NCBI GenBank assembly: GCA_045627365.1
Contig: JAZQNN010000017.1
Location: forward strand, 33,641-97,640
Direction of reading: 5' to 3'
DNA: 64,000 nt
Origin: RGIG5612 sp045627365
Lineage (GTDB): Bacteria > Bacillota > Clostridia > Lachnospirales > Lachnospiraceae
A program made the translations under genes and the position numbers. This document shows, in pieces, positions 33,307-42,405 of this stretch. The first letter of the stretch is position 1. Each line of letters begins with the position of its first letter. The notes beneath the pieces are model-generated. The model was not told the DNA's origin and made no database searches. It saw only the letters and a list, made by a program, of their open reading frames with translations.

Positions 33307-34101
33307 ATGCCCTATATTTACGAAACACATCTTCACACTTGCCAAGCCAGCGCCTGCGGAGTAAGCCCGGGCGCTGATTATATCAGCTTTTACCAGGACC
33401 TCGGATACGACGGGATCATAGTTACGGATCATTTCTTTAACGGCAACTGCTCGGTGCCGCTGCCGCTTCCCTGGAGTGAAAGAGTCGACCTGTTCTGCCG
33501 CGGATACGAAGACGCTCTTGAAGAAGGCGCAAAACACGGCTTTAAGGTCTTTTTCGGATGGGAAAGCTGCTACAAATGGGATGAATACCTGGTTTACGGA
33601 CTTGATAAGGACTGGCTTCTTGCGCATCCTGAGGTAATGAACTGGAACCAGAAAGAGCAATATGATAACATTCGCGAGGCCGGCGGTCTGGTGATCCAGG
33701 CGCACCCGTTCCGCGAACGTAAATATATGTGGGACATCAATCTCAACGAACCGCTTTGCGATGGCTGGGAAGTCGCTAACTTAGGAAATCCTTCCTGGCA
33801 GGACATTCCGGCTTACCGCTACGCACGTGAGCACGGCATATATATGAGTGCCGGCAGCGACATTCATAAAGTAGATCAGTTTGGTGTGGGAAAAGCTTTC
33901 GGCATGGAATTTGACGAGCCGCTGAACTCGATAGAAGACTACGTCAGCGCAATGAAAGCTCACAAAGGCCGCATCCATGTCCCCGAAGGAAGATTCGGTG
34001 AGGATATGGACGCTCCTTTTGGCAAAGATTGTCTTGATCAGTTTACAATGCCGATGTTTTCGATTGACGAAGACGGCCGCAAGCAGCCCTTTCAGGCATA
34101 A
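33307..34101 (+). CDS. PHP domain metal-dependent phosphoesterase-like protein
   Basis: A 264-residue PHP protein. The metal-site motifs HLHT (residue 8), GIIVTDHFFNG, VIQAHPFRE and SAGSDIHKV are intact. It likely hydrolyses a phosphate ester with a multi-metal centre; substrate unknown. It begins immediately after the mog-moaE stop, so it may be the last gene of the cofactor operon. Its 3' end overlaps the convergent flavodoxin-ferredoxin gene by 10 bp. Confidence 0.88.
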   Translation: MPYIYETHLHTCQASACGVSPGADYISFYQDLGYDGIIVTDHFFNGNCSVPLPLPWSERVDLFCRGYEDALEEGAKHGFKVFFGWESCYKWDEYLVYGLDKDWLLAHPEVMNWNQKEQYDNIREAGGLVIQAHPFRERKYMWDINLNEPLCDGWEVANLGNPSWQDIPAYRYAREHGIYMSAGSDIHKVDQFGVGKAFGMEFDEPLNSIEDYVSAMKAHKGRIHVPEGRFGEDMDAPFGKDCLDQFTMPMFSIDEDGRKQPFQA

Positions 34102-34868
34102 TCTCTCATCAACATCCTGACGTGAGAGAGGAAATCCTCGTCTTCTATGAATCTTGCCCCTGATGGGCATTTTCTGATGCAGGCCTGACATTTGATGCAG
34201 ATTCCTTCCGTGATCGCGGAGGAGTCTGCTATTTTTATGCTTCCTACCGGGCAGGAGGCAGCGCAAATACCGCAGGCGGTACACTTGACAGCGTCGGTGA
34301 GTGCCTTGGCCTTCAGAAATTTCGCAGGAGCGCCGGTCTCTTTCAGCGGGATGTAATATGGCAGCGGTTCGTATTCTGTCAGGCTTGGAAGGCTTTCGCC
34401 GCGCTGAAGCGCTTCTAAAGCCCAGGTCTTCATCTGAGCCAGATCCTCGGCCGTAGGCCTTCCCTTTCCGACCTCATCCGTGAAGGCGTGTCTGCACACG
34501 AAGGATGCCCCGCCGATCACGTCGAATCCGTCTGACTGCAATATTTTGACAAGCTCGTTAAGTGAATCTCCCGGGCTTCGGTTGCCGAAGGTCGTGACAG
34601 CAAGCGCTTTTGTTCCGCTGCCTTTAAGGCAATGCGCCAAATCGGGCGCGATCTTATTAGGCAGGCGCCCTGCGTATGTCGGCATTGCCGCAACGACCAG
34701 AGTGTCCTGTCCGAATTCATATGTCCCCTCTCGCGCGCCGCAGCTTGTCAGGTCGAGCTCTTCTATCGACATATCAAGAGAAGAGGCTAAAGCTTTCGCG
34801 ATTTCTGTCGCTATTTTCTGCGTTCCGCCCGTCGGGCTGAAGTATACACTTACTATCTTGCTTATCAT
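34092..34868 (-). CDS. EFR1-type flavodoxin-ferredoxin fusion
   Basis: A 258-residue electron-transfer protein. The N-terminal flavodoxin-like domain has the FMN phosphate loop YFSPTGGTQKIATEIAK. The C-terminal part carries two [4Fe-4S] motifs, CTACGICAASCPVG and CIKCQACIRKCPSG. Such EFR1-family proteins are common in clostridia; their redox partners are usually unknown. The ATG lies 2 bp after the stop of the NYN/PIN-like gene. Confidence 0.9.
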   Translation of the reverse strand: MISKIVSVYFSPTGGTQKIATEIAKALASSLDMSIEELDLTSCGAREGTYEFGQDTLVVAAMPTYAGRLPNKIAPDLAHCLKGSGTKALAVTTFGNRSPGDSLNELVKILQSDGFDVIGGASFVCRHAFTDEVGKGRPTAEDLAQMKTWALEALQRGESLPSLTEYEPLPYYIPLKETGAPAKFLKAKALTDAVKCTACGICAASCPVGSIKIADSSAITEGICIKCQACIRKCPSGARFIEDEDFLSHVRMLMRDYA

Positions 34869-34870
34869 TG

Positions 34871-35773
34871 TTATTTCTTCGCCATCTTGTCGATCGCCGT
34901 CTTAGCTACTTTGTAAATCGCGAGGCCTTTTTTCTGACCGAATTTTGAAATGATCTCGTTGTAGATCTTGGATTTTCTCTTGTTCTTTTCCTCTGACATA
35001 CCTGTTTTTACGCAGTTTGTAAGAGTTTCGACAACGTCTTCTGCCCATTCCGGATCAAGTCCTGCCAGTTCTGCTCTGACAGGGTCTTCTTCCTGCGCAG
35101 GCTCTTCCGGCTGTGATTCAGGCTGAATCTCCGGCTGTGGCTCCTGAGCCTCCGGCTGTGCGTCTGCCTGCTGCGCTTTGCCGGACCTTGAACGTCTTCT
35201 CCTGCGGGCAGGTTTCTTGTCCTTGACTTCAGTTTCCAAAGCAGCCTCGACTACTGTCTCAGAAGGCTCACGAGCTGCCTCTTCCTGCTCGGTCGGCAGT
35301 TCGGTTGCAGGTTCTGCAGCAACTTCGGCGATAACTTCCACAGCTGCATTTTCTACCGGTTCTTCAACAACTTCTTCTGCCTTCGGCTCTTCTGCCTTAA
35401 CTTTCACTCTCGGCTGTTTCTTCGGAAGCTCAGGTGCCGCTTTGCACACCTTGAAACCGCGTGAATTCCAGAATTTGATCATCGGATCGTACCCGTTGTC
35501 CCTGGATACAATAACGTAAGACTCTTCCGGATCACTGTGGATCTTGAAGCCAAGCGCGCTTGCGAGCTGAAAATCCAGCCCGTTTTTGCCGGCATAGCAC
35601 TCGATGTATTCCTTGGGTCCGTTGATTTTGCCCAGCTTGTTGAGCTGCGCATATGTCAGTGACTGGCTGTGCTGCGTAAAGAAGATGCCGATTCCTGTCG
35701 CGTCCTTCCTTGCTACAACGAACTCGACCCAGTCCCTGCTGACGTTGTCTGTGTCAATTAAATAAAATGCCAT
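34871..35773 (-). CDS. PIN/NYN-like domain protein with Ala/Glu/Pro-rich linker
   Basis: A 300-residue protein in three parts. Residues 1 to about 115 look like a PIN/NYN-type nuclease fold: YLIDTDNVSRDWV at the start, GLDFQLASALGF and VIVSRDNGYDPMIKFW carry acidic residues at the places where such nucleases bind metal. Residues about 118-225 are low complexity (Ala/Glu/Val/Pro), ending in the basic KKPARRRRRSRSGK. The C-terminal roughly 75 residues are helical. It may be an RNase with a disordered, nucleic-acid-binding arm. Family identification is moderate. Confidence 0.65.
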   Translation of the reverse strand: MAFYLIDTDNVSRDWVEFVVARKDATGIGIFFTQHSQSLTYAQLNKLGKINGPKEYIECYAGKNGLDFQLASALGFKIHSDPEESYVIVSRDNGYDPMIKFWNSRGFKVCKAAPELPKKQPRVKVKAEEPKAEEVVEEPVENAAVEVIAEVAAEPATELPTEQEEAAREPSETVVEAALETEVKDKKPARRRRRSRSGKAQQADAQPEAQEPQPEIQPESQPEEPAQEEDPVRAELAGLDPEWAEDVVETLTNCVKTGMSEEKNKRKSKIYNEIISKFGQKKGLAIYKVAKTAIDKMAKK

Positions 35774-35782
35774 AATAACTCC

Positions 35783-36931
35783 TTAAAATTTTCCGCTCGA
35801 ATGTGAACTTCCGCTGTGCCCGATGGACGTTCCGCCGCCTCCACCTGAGCGGCCGCCGCCTCCGCCGCCGGAAGACTTGATAGGCGAATACACCCTGCTC
35901 GTGGTCGTATATGAATATGCATCCGAACGATAAGTGATCCTGGATACGTTTCTGTCGATATACGCGTTGGCTTCCGTTGCAATCCTGGCTGATTTCATCC
36001 CGGCTTTAACAATAGATGCTATGATCAGCGCAAGAATAAAAGCAACAGCTCCCGAAAGAGTTATATTCCAGAAGACTTCTGACGGGTCGTCTTCAACATC
36101 GACCGGGTTGCCTTTCATCTCCTTGTGGATAAAGCTGTCGCACTTGTCCAGATAGTCTTCGAATCCACCGAACCAGTCGTTCTCCTTGAAATCATCAAGG
36201 AACGCTTTCTGTACCTGCTCCTTGCCGTAGTCGGTGAAGGCTGCGTTGCCTCTTGTGCCGTGCGCCATCAGATCGAAGTCACGGTCTTCCATGCTCAAAA
36301 GCAGCAGGATCATATTGTCGTCATTGTCTCTGGCAAGGCCATATCCGCAGCGAAGCTCCTCCGTGAGCGTTTCGACCCTTCCGGCGTCCGTGAAGTTATT
36401 CAGATCATCAACCGTTACGATGTAAACGTCGATTCCGGTTTCATCCGCGATCTCATCCGCGCGCTCGCAAAGCTCCTGCTCTTCGAGGTAACTTAATATA
36501 TCGGCCTGATCGCATACGTGCGGGAGCCCTTTCTGCCATCTGTCCGGGGCAAATTTCGTGATGCGCGCCGATACGCCGCTCTTTAAGAAGCCGCATATCT
36601 GATAACCGTCGTCAAGCTTCAGCTCACCGTCTTCGAATCCGCCCGAGTACTCGTCTCCGGCATTATTTACGAACCTTAAGATATCGTCCTCGTATACCCA
36701 GGTGATCGTGTATGCCAGATAGTGGTGCACCTGCACGCCGGTTCCGTCTTCGTTAAGAAGAATATAATCCCCGTCCCATGACGAGTATGTGCCTGAGCCG
36801 CTTTCAAACGTCGTTCCGAAATATGTGCCAGTAATGTCGGTATCCTCTTCCGAGGCCAGGGCTGCGCCCGCCGGCAGCAAAAGTGCTATAACGAGGCTGA
36901 GCAATAAGAATAGTCTAAGTGTTCTTCTCAT
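35783..36931 (-). CDS. TPM domain membrane protein
   Basis: A 382-residue exported protein. The signal peptide starts MRRTLRLFLLLSLVIALL and is cut near GAALAS. A variable N-terminal beta region (about 25-135) precedes a TPM domain (TGIDVYIVTVDDLNNF; GLARDNDDNMILLLLSMEDR; FTDYGKEQVQKAFL). One membrane helix follows (about 275-298), and the protein ends in a Gly/Ser-rich tail (about 340-382). TPM proteins are linked to membrane-protein quality control or photosystem repair; the bacterial role is vague. The start at 36931 follows GGGGGTGA; an open frame continues upstream but lies inside the preceding gene. Confidence 0.85.
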   Translation of the reverse strand: MRRTLRLFLLLSLVIALLLPAGAALASEEDTDITGTYFGTTFESGSGTYSSWDGDYILLNEDGTGVQVHHYLAYTITWVYEDDILRFVNNAGDEYSGGFEDGELKLDDGYQICGFLKSGVSARITKFAPDRWQKGLPHVCDQADILSYLEEQELCERADEIADETGIDVYIVTVDDLNNFTDAGRVETLTEELRCGYGLARDNDDNMILLLLSMEDRDFDLMAHGTRGNAAFTDYGKEQVQKAFLDDFKENDWFGGFEDYLDKCDSFIHKEMKGNPVDVEDDPSEVFWNITLSGAVAFILALIIASIVKAGMKSARIATEANAYIDRNVSRITYRSDAYSYTTTSRVYSPIKSSGGGGGGRSGGGGGTSIGHSGSSHSSGKF

Positions 36932-36945
36932 GATCTGCTCACCCC

Positions 36946-38181
36946 CTACTCCAGAAAAATTGCAATGATCGACGCCAAGAATCTGCCTACTCCCAGGAGC
37001 GAGCAGGCAATCGTCAGCGCGACCGCAATAAGTATTACGAAAAGCCAGTATCTTTTCTTGGATACCGGGAGGTCGCCGACGAATTTGCCGGTCTGCCCAT
37101 TCATTGCAAAAAGATACGTCTTGTTTTCCCATCTGGTCTTGAGCATCCATACCGGAAGCAATGCGTAGGATACCCTTTTCCTGTCGATGTAGGTATCCAG
37201 GTTCATCTGCGTAACGACCTGATAGCCGTGAACATCTTTCCTTAAGTAGCTTTCCACCGAATCCTTGAACCTGACGTCCGCCCTTGGGGCTGCCTCCGGC
37301 ACTTCAACGTCATATTTGTCCGCAAGATATCCCGGAAAATATGCGCTCGAGAAAGGAACCATCTCGCTGTAATTGAACGGTTCCAGAGAATCCATCAGAT
37401 CGTCCGGCATCTTGGCCGAAGCGTCAGCAGGCACTTTTTCAAACTGAACATTGCCGCTGCGGCGCACGTCATAATGCCTTGTTGTCGTAACGATATAATC
37501 TCCGGACCTGTGTGAAGTGCTGTTTTTGCAGGCGTAGCGTGCCTCGGCATCCACGTCGGCATCAAAAAGCCAGAACGGCACATATATGCCCTGGATCTTC
37601 TCGATCTGATTCTCCTCTCTGAACGTCTTCGGCAGGAAAATCTTCCTTCCATAGTGCCGCTTAAGTGCCTGAATGGCCGCTTCCTTATCCAGCTTGAACG
37701 GAATGATATAATCCGGCTTTAATGAATCCGAAACCTTTCCGGGAACGACTGTGTTGTTACCGCAGAAAGGGCAGCTTGTGGCGGCAGTCGTCTCCTCGCA
37801 GATCAATTCCGCGCCGCAGCTCGGGCATATATAGCTTTTGATATTCCCCTTGAGCTCTCCCCAGTCCTCGCTTACCGTGGACTCGTCCCAGTTGCTTGAA
37901 GCGCGGCGGATCTTCTCGTTTTGCGAAATGCCTGCGGCTTCCTGCGCATCGTCATAAAACTGCTTATCGTAGTTGTCACCTTCTCCGCCCTTGGTCGGCT
38001 TGGCGTCTTCATTCTTCAGCGCAGCTGCTGCCTTCGCGTCTTTGGCCGCGTAAAAAGCCTCAACCTCGGCAACGGAAAAAGAGCTATCGCAGTAATCGCA
38101 CTCCAGTCTTCCTGTCTCGCTGGAAAAATGCAGCGCACCTGCGCAATTCGGGCATTGATAATTCGTGACTTTAGCCGCCAT
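36946..38181 (-). CDS. Zinc-ribbon membrane protein
   Basis: A 411-residue protein with two zinc ribbons (CPNCAGALHF...CDYC at about 10-33 and CPSCGAELIC...CPFC at about 118-138), a mixed beta region with repeated KIQGIYVPFWLFDADVD-type strands, and a C-terminal membrane segment (RYWLFVILIAVALTIACSLL). This is a TFIIB-zinc-ribbon family commonly found next to TPM-domain genes in Firmicutes, as here (15 bp upstream of the TPM start). It is probably an envelope-associated assembly or quality-control partner of the TPM protein. Confidence 0.8.
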   Translation of the reverse strand: MAAKVTNYQCPNCAGALHFSSETGRLECDYCDSSFSVAEVEAFYAAKDAKAAAALKNEDAKPTKGGEGDNYDKQFYDDAQEAAGISQNEKIRRASSNWDESTVSEDWGELKGNIKSYICPSCGAELICEETTAATSCPFCGNNTVVPGKVSDSLKPDYIIPFKLDKEAAIQALKRHYGRKIFLPKTFREENQIEKIQGIYVPFWLFDADVDAEARYACKNSTSHRSGDYIVTTTRHYDVRRSGNVQFEKVPADASAKMPDDLMDSLEPFNYSEMVPFSSAYFPGYLADKYDVEVPEAAPRADVRFKDSVESYLRKDVHGYQVVTQMNLDTYIDRKRVSYALLPVWMLKTRWENKTYLFAMNGQTGKFVGDLPVSKKRYWLFVILIAVALTIACSLLGVGRFLASIIAIFLE

Positions 38182-38201
38182 TTGTAACCTCTTTGTGTGT
38201 A

Positions 38202-39491
38202 TTACTTAAGTCCCTTGAGCAGTCCGACTATGTCCTCGCGAAACTTCTCAGCCGTTCCTGCTGCGAATCTGGACTTGGATGCCTGATGGCATTTGAACTC
38301 GTACATATACTCGTCAGCGAGATATCCGCCGCCGTTCTCATTGGCAAATTCCAGCATGAATGTGTACTTGAACGGTGAATTTTCCTTGATGTATGCATAT
38401 GCTGCCGCGCACATTTCAACTCCTACGAAGAAGATGCCGATCTCGTCGGTAAGTTTCAACGCACTGCAGCCTGCTTTTGGCTTTCCGGGTCCCGGTTTCG
38501 GTCCCGGTCCGGGGTTAGGATTTGCTTCATATTCATTGGCAATTGCCGCGGTCTTAAGAGGGCTCTCGATCGGTGCGGTCTCGATCTCTTCAGCAGTCTT
38601 GATGACCTGTACGGCAAGTCTTTCGCCGACGATGTCGGTGAGTGTGAAGCCGATCTCGTGAAGATCGGTTGTGGTCATATTGCCGTCTTTGTCAACGACT
38701 TCGTGAAGCGCCCTGATGGCCTGCCATTGATCGCCCGAGCATCCCATTGTGTAAATAGCGACTGTGTTCGGATAATTCTTCTCGATGAAGCGCTCTGCCG
38801 AGGCTGCCATATCGCCGCTGACCGCACGTCTGCCGTCAGACATGAAGGAATTCTCCTGAACGCCTGCTGCGCAGTTAACATTAAACAGGATCGCGATCGG
38901 CTCGTCCGCCATATTATCGAAACGAAGGACCGGCAGAGTATGATCTGTCAGGCCGTCCGGATTGTGGGTCATGAAGCATTTGCCGTTCCGGATCAGGACT
39001 CTGTTGATATTGGCCTCTGTGTAGCCGATACCAATGCCGACTTTGGCCTCCTGAATATTGGCAAGGGCTGCCTTGGCAGCTTCTTCCCCGGCTCCCTCGA
39101 GAGCGTTGCACAGCAGTTCTTCTCTTGCTGCAAGAACTGCGGCCTCCTCGCGGGTAAATACAGGTCCGCCGTGCATGCCTGATTTGGCAAACATCTCATC
39201 AACTGTCGCCCTCTTGCAATGCGGTCCCGAAAGAACGTGTTTGCCGTGAATGATCAGGTGATCTTCGTCAACTCCTAAGAGCTCGGCCATCCTTGCCCTG
39301 TATTCATGTGATTCCGGTGGGATTACCGCGCCAAACGCGCAGATCGCGAATCTTTCTCCCGCTTCAATGATCAGCACCTGTACATAACTGTCATCATGCA
39401 CGTGGGTGTAATTCTCTCTGTGGTTCGGAAACATTTCATCGGTGTAATTGATGGTAGCCTGTGCGGCTCCGACCTTTAAAATATTAGACAT
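38202..39491 (-). CDS. Neutral/alkaline ceramidase-like protein
   Basis: A 429-residue protein resembling the N-terminal part of neutral/alkaline non-lysosomal ceramidase-like proteins: KVGAAQATINYTDEMFP at the start, HGKHVLSGPHC (possible metal ligands), FNVNCAAGVQEN and SGDMAASAERFIE. There is no signal peptide. A Gly/Pro/Lys linker (PNPGPGPKPGPGKPK) splits the C-terminal part. Substrate not known. The start at 39491 has AAGGAGAG upstream; the longer ATG at 39533 has none. Confidence 0.6.
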   Translation of the reverse strand: MSNILKVGAAQATINYTDEMFPNHRENYTHVHDDSYVQVLIIEAGERFAICAFGAVIPPESHEYRARMAELLGVDEDHLIIHGKHVLSGPHCKRATVDEMFAKSGMHGGPVFTREEAAVLAAREELLCNALEGAGEEAAKAALANIQEAKVGIGIGYTEANINRVLIRNGKCFMTHNPDGLTDHTLPVLRFDNMADEPIAILFNVNCAAGVQENSFMSDGRRAVSGDMAASAERFIEKNYPNTVAIYTMGCSGDQWQAIRALHEVVDKDGNMTTTDLHEIGFTLTDIVGERLAVQVIKTAEEIETAPIESPLKTAAIANEYEANPNPGPGPKPGPGKPKAGCSALKLTDEIGIFFVGVEMCAAAYAYIKENSPFKYTFMLEFANENGGGYLADEYMYEFKCHQASKSRFAAGTAEKFREDIVGLLKGLK

Positions 39492-39655
39492 CTGTCTCTC
39501 CTTCTCGCTTAATAAGCGCATACATTTTTTCACGTTAATAATACCACAAAATCCGCTTTCATAGGCAAATTAATTGCAGTCCGTTTTATCGGACCGGCGC
39601 GCACTTATAATTCAAGCGTAAATAAAAATACCCTCACCATGATAAGGAGGATGCA

Positions 39656-39982
39656 ATGATAATAGCAGTTGATTTTGACGGAACTTTGTGTGTGGATGCC
39701 TATCCCGGGATCGGGGAGGCCAATATGCAGCTGATCAGGCTTCTTGCCTGCCGTCAGGCTGCCGGAGATAAGTTGATTTTATGGACCTGCAGATGTGGCA
39801 GGCAGCTTTTGGAAGCTGTTAACTGGTGCAGAATGCACGGACTGACTTTCGACGCCGTCAATGACAACCTTCCGGAAGTTATCGCCAAGTGGGGAAATGA
39901 CTCCCGCAAGGTCTCAGCCGACGTTTATATTGATGACCGCTCTGTGCAGCCTTGGATCAATTCTCTTCAGCTTGCAGGGTGA
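39656..39982 (+). CDS. Small HAD-like hydrolase
   Basis: A 108-residue HAD-fold protein: motif I VDFDGTLC at the start, a Thr in LILWTCRCGR as motif II, and the acidic VYIDDRS near the end. It is short and lacks a cap domain, as in BT0820-like phosphatases. AAGGAGGATGCA precedes the ATG. It is convergent with barstar, with the two stops abutting. Confidence 0.8.
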   Translation: MIIAVDFDGTLCVDAYPGIGEANMQLIRLLACRQAAGDKLILWTCRCGRQLLEAVNWCRMHGLTFDAVNDNLPEVIAKWGNDSRKVSADVYIDDRSVQPWINSLQLAG

Positions 39983-40249
39983 TCAGCCTTCCTGCACGAA
40001 GAACAGTGTTGCCTTTGGGCAGTTTTTAATGACTTCGATGATCCTTTCGCCGTAATCGCGTTCGGACATCATAAGCGCTCTGTTTCTGATAAGTACGACG
40101 CATTCGCCCTTTTCCCTGAGGCAGTCATTCAGCGCGTCCAGATTGCGCCCGTAATACTCCGGGAAATCAAATACCGTCTTCATGTGCTGATGTGCTTCAG
40201 TTCTTGTCTTCATCATCGCGCCGTCAAGCAAATATACTCCTAGTACCAT
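39983..40249 (-). CDS. Barstar-like ribonuclease inhibitor
   Basis: An 88-residue barstar. FPEYYGRNLDALNDCL is the signature inhibitor helix that plugs the barnase active site, followed by VVLIRN and a final beta strand ATLFFVQEG. It protects the producer (or neighbours' kin) from the lipoprotein ribonuclease encoded just upstream. Its ATG overlaps the barnase stop by 10 bp, with AAAGGGG in the end of the barnase gene. Confidence 0.92.
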   Translation of the reverse strand: MVLGVYLLDGAMMKTRTEAHQHMKTVFDFPEYYGRNLDALNDCLREKGECVVLIRNRALMMSERDYGERIIEVIKNCPKATLFFVQEG

Positions 40250-40908
40250 ACGATTTCCCCTTTCTTAACTCCCAGTTCATCAAAGGACTCATAGTGGTCC
40301 TCTGTGTAGTAGTATCTTCCGTCCTTTGAATATATCAGGCGCTTCGAGCCGCGCTTTGCTTTATAAGTGTCGATATCGGCTTCGTGATACTTGGTATTCT
40401 TCGGCAGAATCCCCTCGTAGTTTCCGAAATAATCTCCGCCGATCGCAGCATCCTTTTGGTATTTATCAACGCTTCCGCCGGACCATCCGAGATCCTCGGC
40501 CTCATCCTTGGTGATAAAGTTGTCCGGCAAATGCCCGAATTTATCCAGATACAGCACTACAGACTCAACATCATAATACGCTTCGTCCTCATCGATCAGA
40601 TCCTGTGAGGTCTGCTTCTTGGTGGTCTCCTTGGTTTCCTTGGAAGTCTGCTTCTCTGTAGTAGTTTCTTCTGTAGTAGTCTCCTCAGGCGTGGTCTCCT
40701 CTGTCGTCGTTTCCTCCAAAGTGGTCTCGGTGGCCGTCTCCTTGGTCTCTGTCGAGGTCTCCTCGGTCGTAGCCTGAGTGGTCGTAGTCTCAGGTGCCGC
40801 ACTTGTTTCGGGCTCGATCGGATTTCTGCCGCAGCCTGCCAGTGCAAGAGATATGGCTAATATCAGGCCCAGTATCAGCGCTGTTATTTTTAAAGTTTTC
40901 TTTCTCAT
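40240..40908 (-). CDS. Barnase-like ribonuclease on a lipoprotein stalk
   Basis: A 222-residue predicted lipoprotein. The signal peptide ends in the lipobox ALAGC; residues about 35-105 are a Thr/Glu-rich stalk with many 'EETTTEE'-type units. The rest is a barnase-family RNase: FITKDEAEDLGWSGG, IGGDYFGNYEGILP (catalytic Glu), RGSKRLIYSKDG (Arg) and YYYTEDHYESF (catalytic His). The typical barnase is freely secreted; here the enzyme is tethered to the cell surface unless processed. AAAGGAG precedes the ATG, with the barstar gene overlapping its end. Confidence 0.92.
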   Translation of the reverse strand: MRKKTLKITALILGLILAISLALAGCGRNPIEPETSAAPETTTTQATTEETSTETKETATETTLEETTTEETTPEETTTEETTTEKQTSKETKETTKKQTSQDLIDEDEAYYDVESVVLYLDKFGHLPDNFITKDEAEDLGWSGGSVDKYQKDAAIGGDYFGNYEGILPKNTKYHEADIDTYKAKRGSKRLIYSKDGRYYYTEDHYESFDELGVKKGEIVWY

Positions 40909-40989
40909 TACTTAACTCCTTTAATTCACGGATTGCCGCCGAAAATGGCGGTATCACACCGAATAATCCTATCACATTTGCAGCTTCTT

Positions 40990-40998
40990 TGCTATAAT
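40990..40998 (+). promoter_or_regulatory. Extended -10 promoter for the MATE gene
   Basis: TGCTATAAT is a TGn extension with a perfect TATAAT (40993-40998), 30 bp before the ATG. No clear -35 is visible, which fits an extended -10 promoter. Confidence 0.6.
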
Positions 40999-41028
40999 AG
41001 CCTGCGAAATCAGTAAGGAATTATCATA

Positions 41029-42405
41029 ATGGAAAAGACAATTAATAAAAAGAACCGCTCTTCCTCCGACATGACGAGCGGAAGTCCGTTAAAACTTATT
41101 CTCACATTCGCTGTTTCTGTTTCTTTAAGCAGCCTGTTTCAGAATCTTTATAATCTGGCCGATATGGCGATCGCCGGTCACGCGCTGGGTGATGCCGCGC
41201 TTTCGGCTATTTCATCAACCAGCTCATTGTACATGATAGTGCGCTCCGTTTCCTTTGGTTTCAATATGGGAACCGCCCTTATTCTTGCCAGATTTTTCGG
41301 AGCCGGCAGCAAAGAAAACGCAAAAAAGGCTTATTCTGCGATGCTCTCTTTGAGCATGGCCCTGACTATCCTGCTCACCGTCTGCGCTTTATGCTTCCTG
41401 AAGCCTTTGCTGAATCTGCTTAATGTACCTGAAGCTATTTTGAAAGACGCTACGACCTATATCGCTATCATTCTGGCCGGTCTCATCGTCCCGATGATGA
41501 ACAACCTGTACGCCAATCTGATGAAGGCGATGGGCAATTCCAGGACGCCGCTTTTCTTTCAGATCGTATCGGCTTTCCTGAATGTCGGTATGGACCTCCT
41601 GTTCGTTGCCGTGTTCAAATGGGGCGTTGCCGGTGCTGCGATCGCAACGCTTGCCTCAGAGGCGCTCTGCGTAGTTATCAGTATTGTATATGTTAAGAAA
41701 AATTATCCGGAACTTCAGCTTAAAGGACGCGATTTTATCCCCGACAGAAAGATCGTCGGAGATATGCTGCCTACAGGCCTTTCGGTCGCTCTTTCGCACT
41801 CGCTTTTTTCGATCGGCTCTCTGGCTGTTCAAGGAACGGTCAACGGACTCGGCGAGGCTTCTATCATCGGTCATGCATCCGGCGACAAGCTGCTTTCATT
41901 TGCCTGCATCCCGTCAGGCGGTCTCTTCAGCGCGGTCAGCACTTTCACCGCTCAGAATTACGGTGCCGGCAAATACGAGCGCATCCCAAAAGCGATCAAG
42001 CTTTCCGGCATTTGCTCGGCTATCTGCAGCATTCCATTCATTATCCTGGCGTACACATGCGGCGGGTTTTTCGTTGAGCTTGTAACGGGAACGACCAACC
42101 TCACTGCAATCGAATACGGCGCACTCACTCTCAGGATCGGCGTTCCGTGTATCGTGATCCAGACCCTGCTCGTCGGCACAAGAATGGCTATTCAGGGTAT
42201 GGGCCACAAGATCGCGCCGCTTATCGCGACCGGCATCGAGCTCGTCATCAGATGCTTCTGTGCATGGTTCCTTTCGGCGCGTTGGGGCTTCACCGGCATT
42301 GCCTGCGCACAGCCGCTTGGCTGGATAACAAGCGGAATCTACGTGCTGGTGGCCTTTGCCGTCTTCTATAAGAAACTGCGCTCGCAGACTGTGGAGGAGA
42401 TATGA
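41029..42405 (+). CDS. MATE family multidrug exporter
   Basis: A 458-residue polytopic protein with 12 predicted helices. SLFQNLYNLADMAIAGHALG and the repeat-half equivalents (TFTAQNYGAGKYERI) are typical of Na+- or H+-coupled MATE transporters. It would export toxic cations or metabolites. Its stop overlaps the following hydrolase start by 4 bp. Confidence 0.95.
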   Translation: MEKTINKKNRSSSDMTSGSPLKLILTFAVSVSLSSLFQNLYNLADMAIAGHALGDAALSAISSTSSLYMIVRSVSFGFNMGTALILARFFGAGSKENAKKAYSAMLSLSMALTILLTVCALCFLKPLLNLLNVPEAILKDATTYIAIILAGLIVPMMNNLYANLMKAMGNSRTPLFFQIVSAFLNVGMDLLFVAVFKWGVAGAAIATLASEALCVVISIVYVKKNYPELQLKGRDFIPDRKIVGDMLPTGLSVALSHSLFSIGSLAVQGTVNGLGEASIIGHASGDKLLSFACIPSGGLFSAVSTFTAQNYGAGKYERIPKAIKLSGICSAICSIPFIILAYTCGGFFVELVTGTTNLTAIEYGALTLRIGVPCIVIQTLLVGTRMAIQGMGHKIAPLIATGIELVIRCFCAWFLSARWGFTGIACAQPLGWITSGIYVLVAFAVFYKKLRSQTVEEI

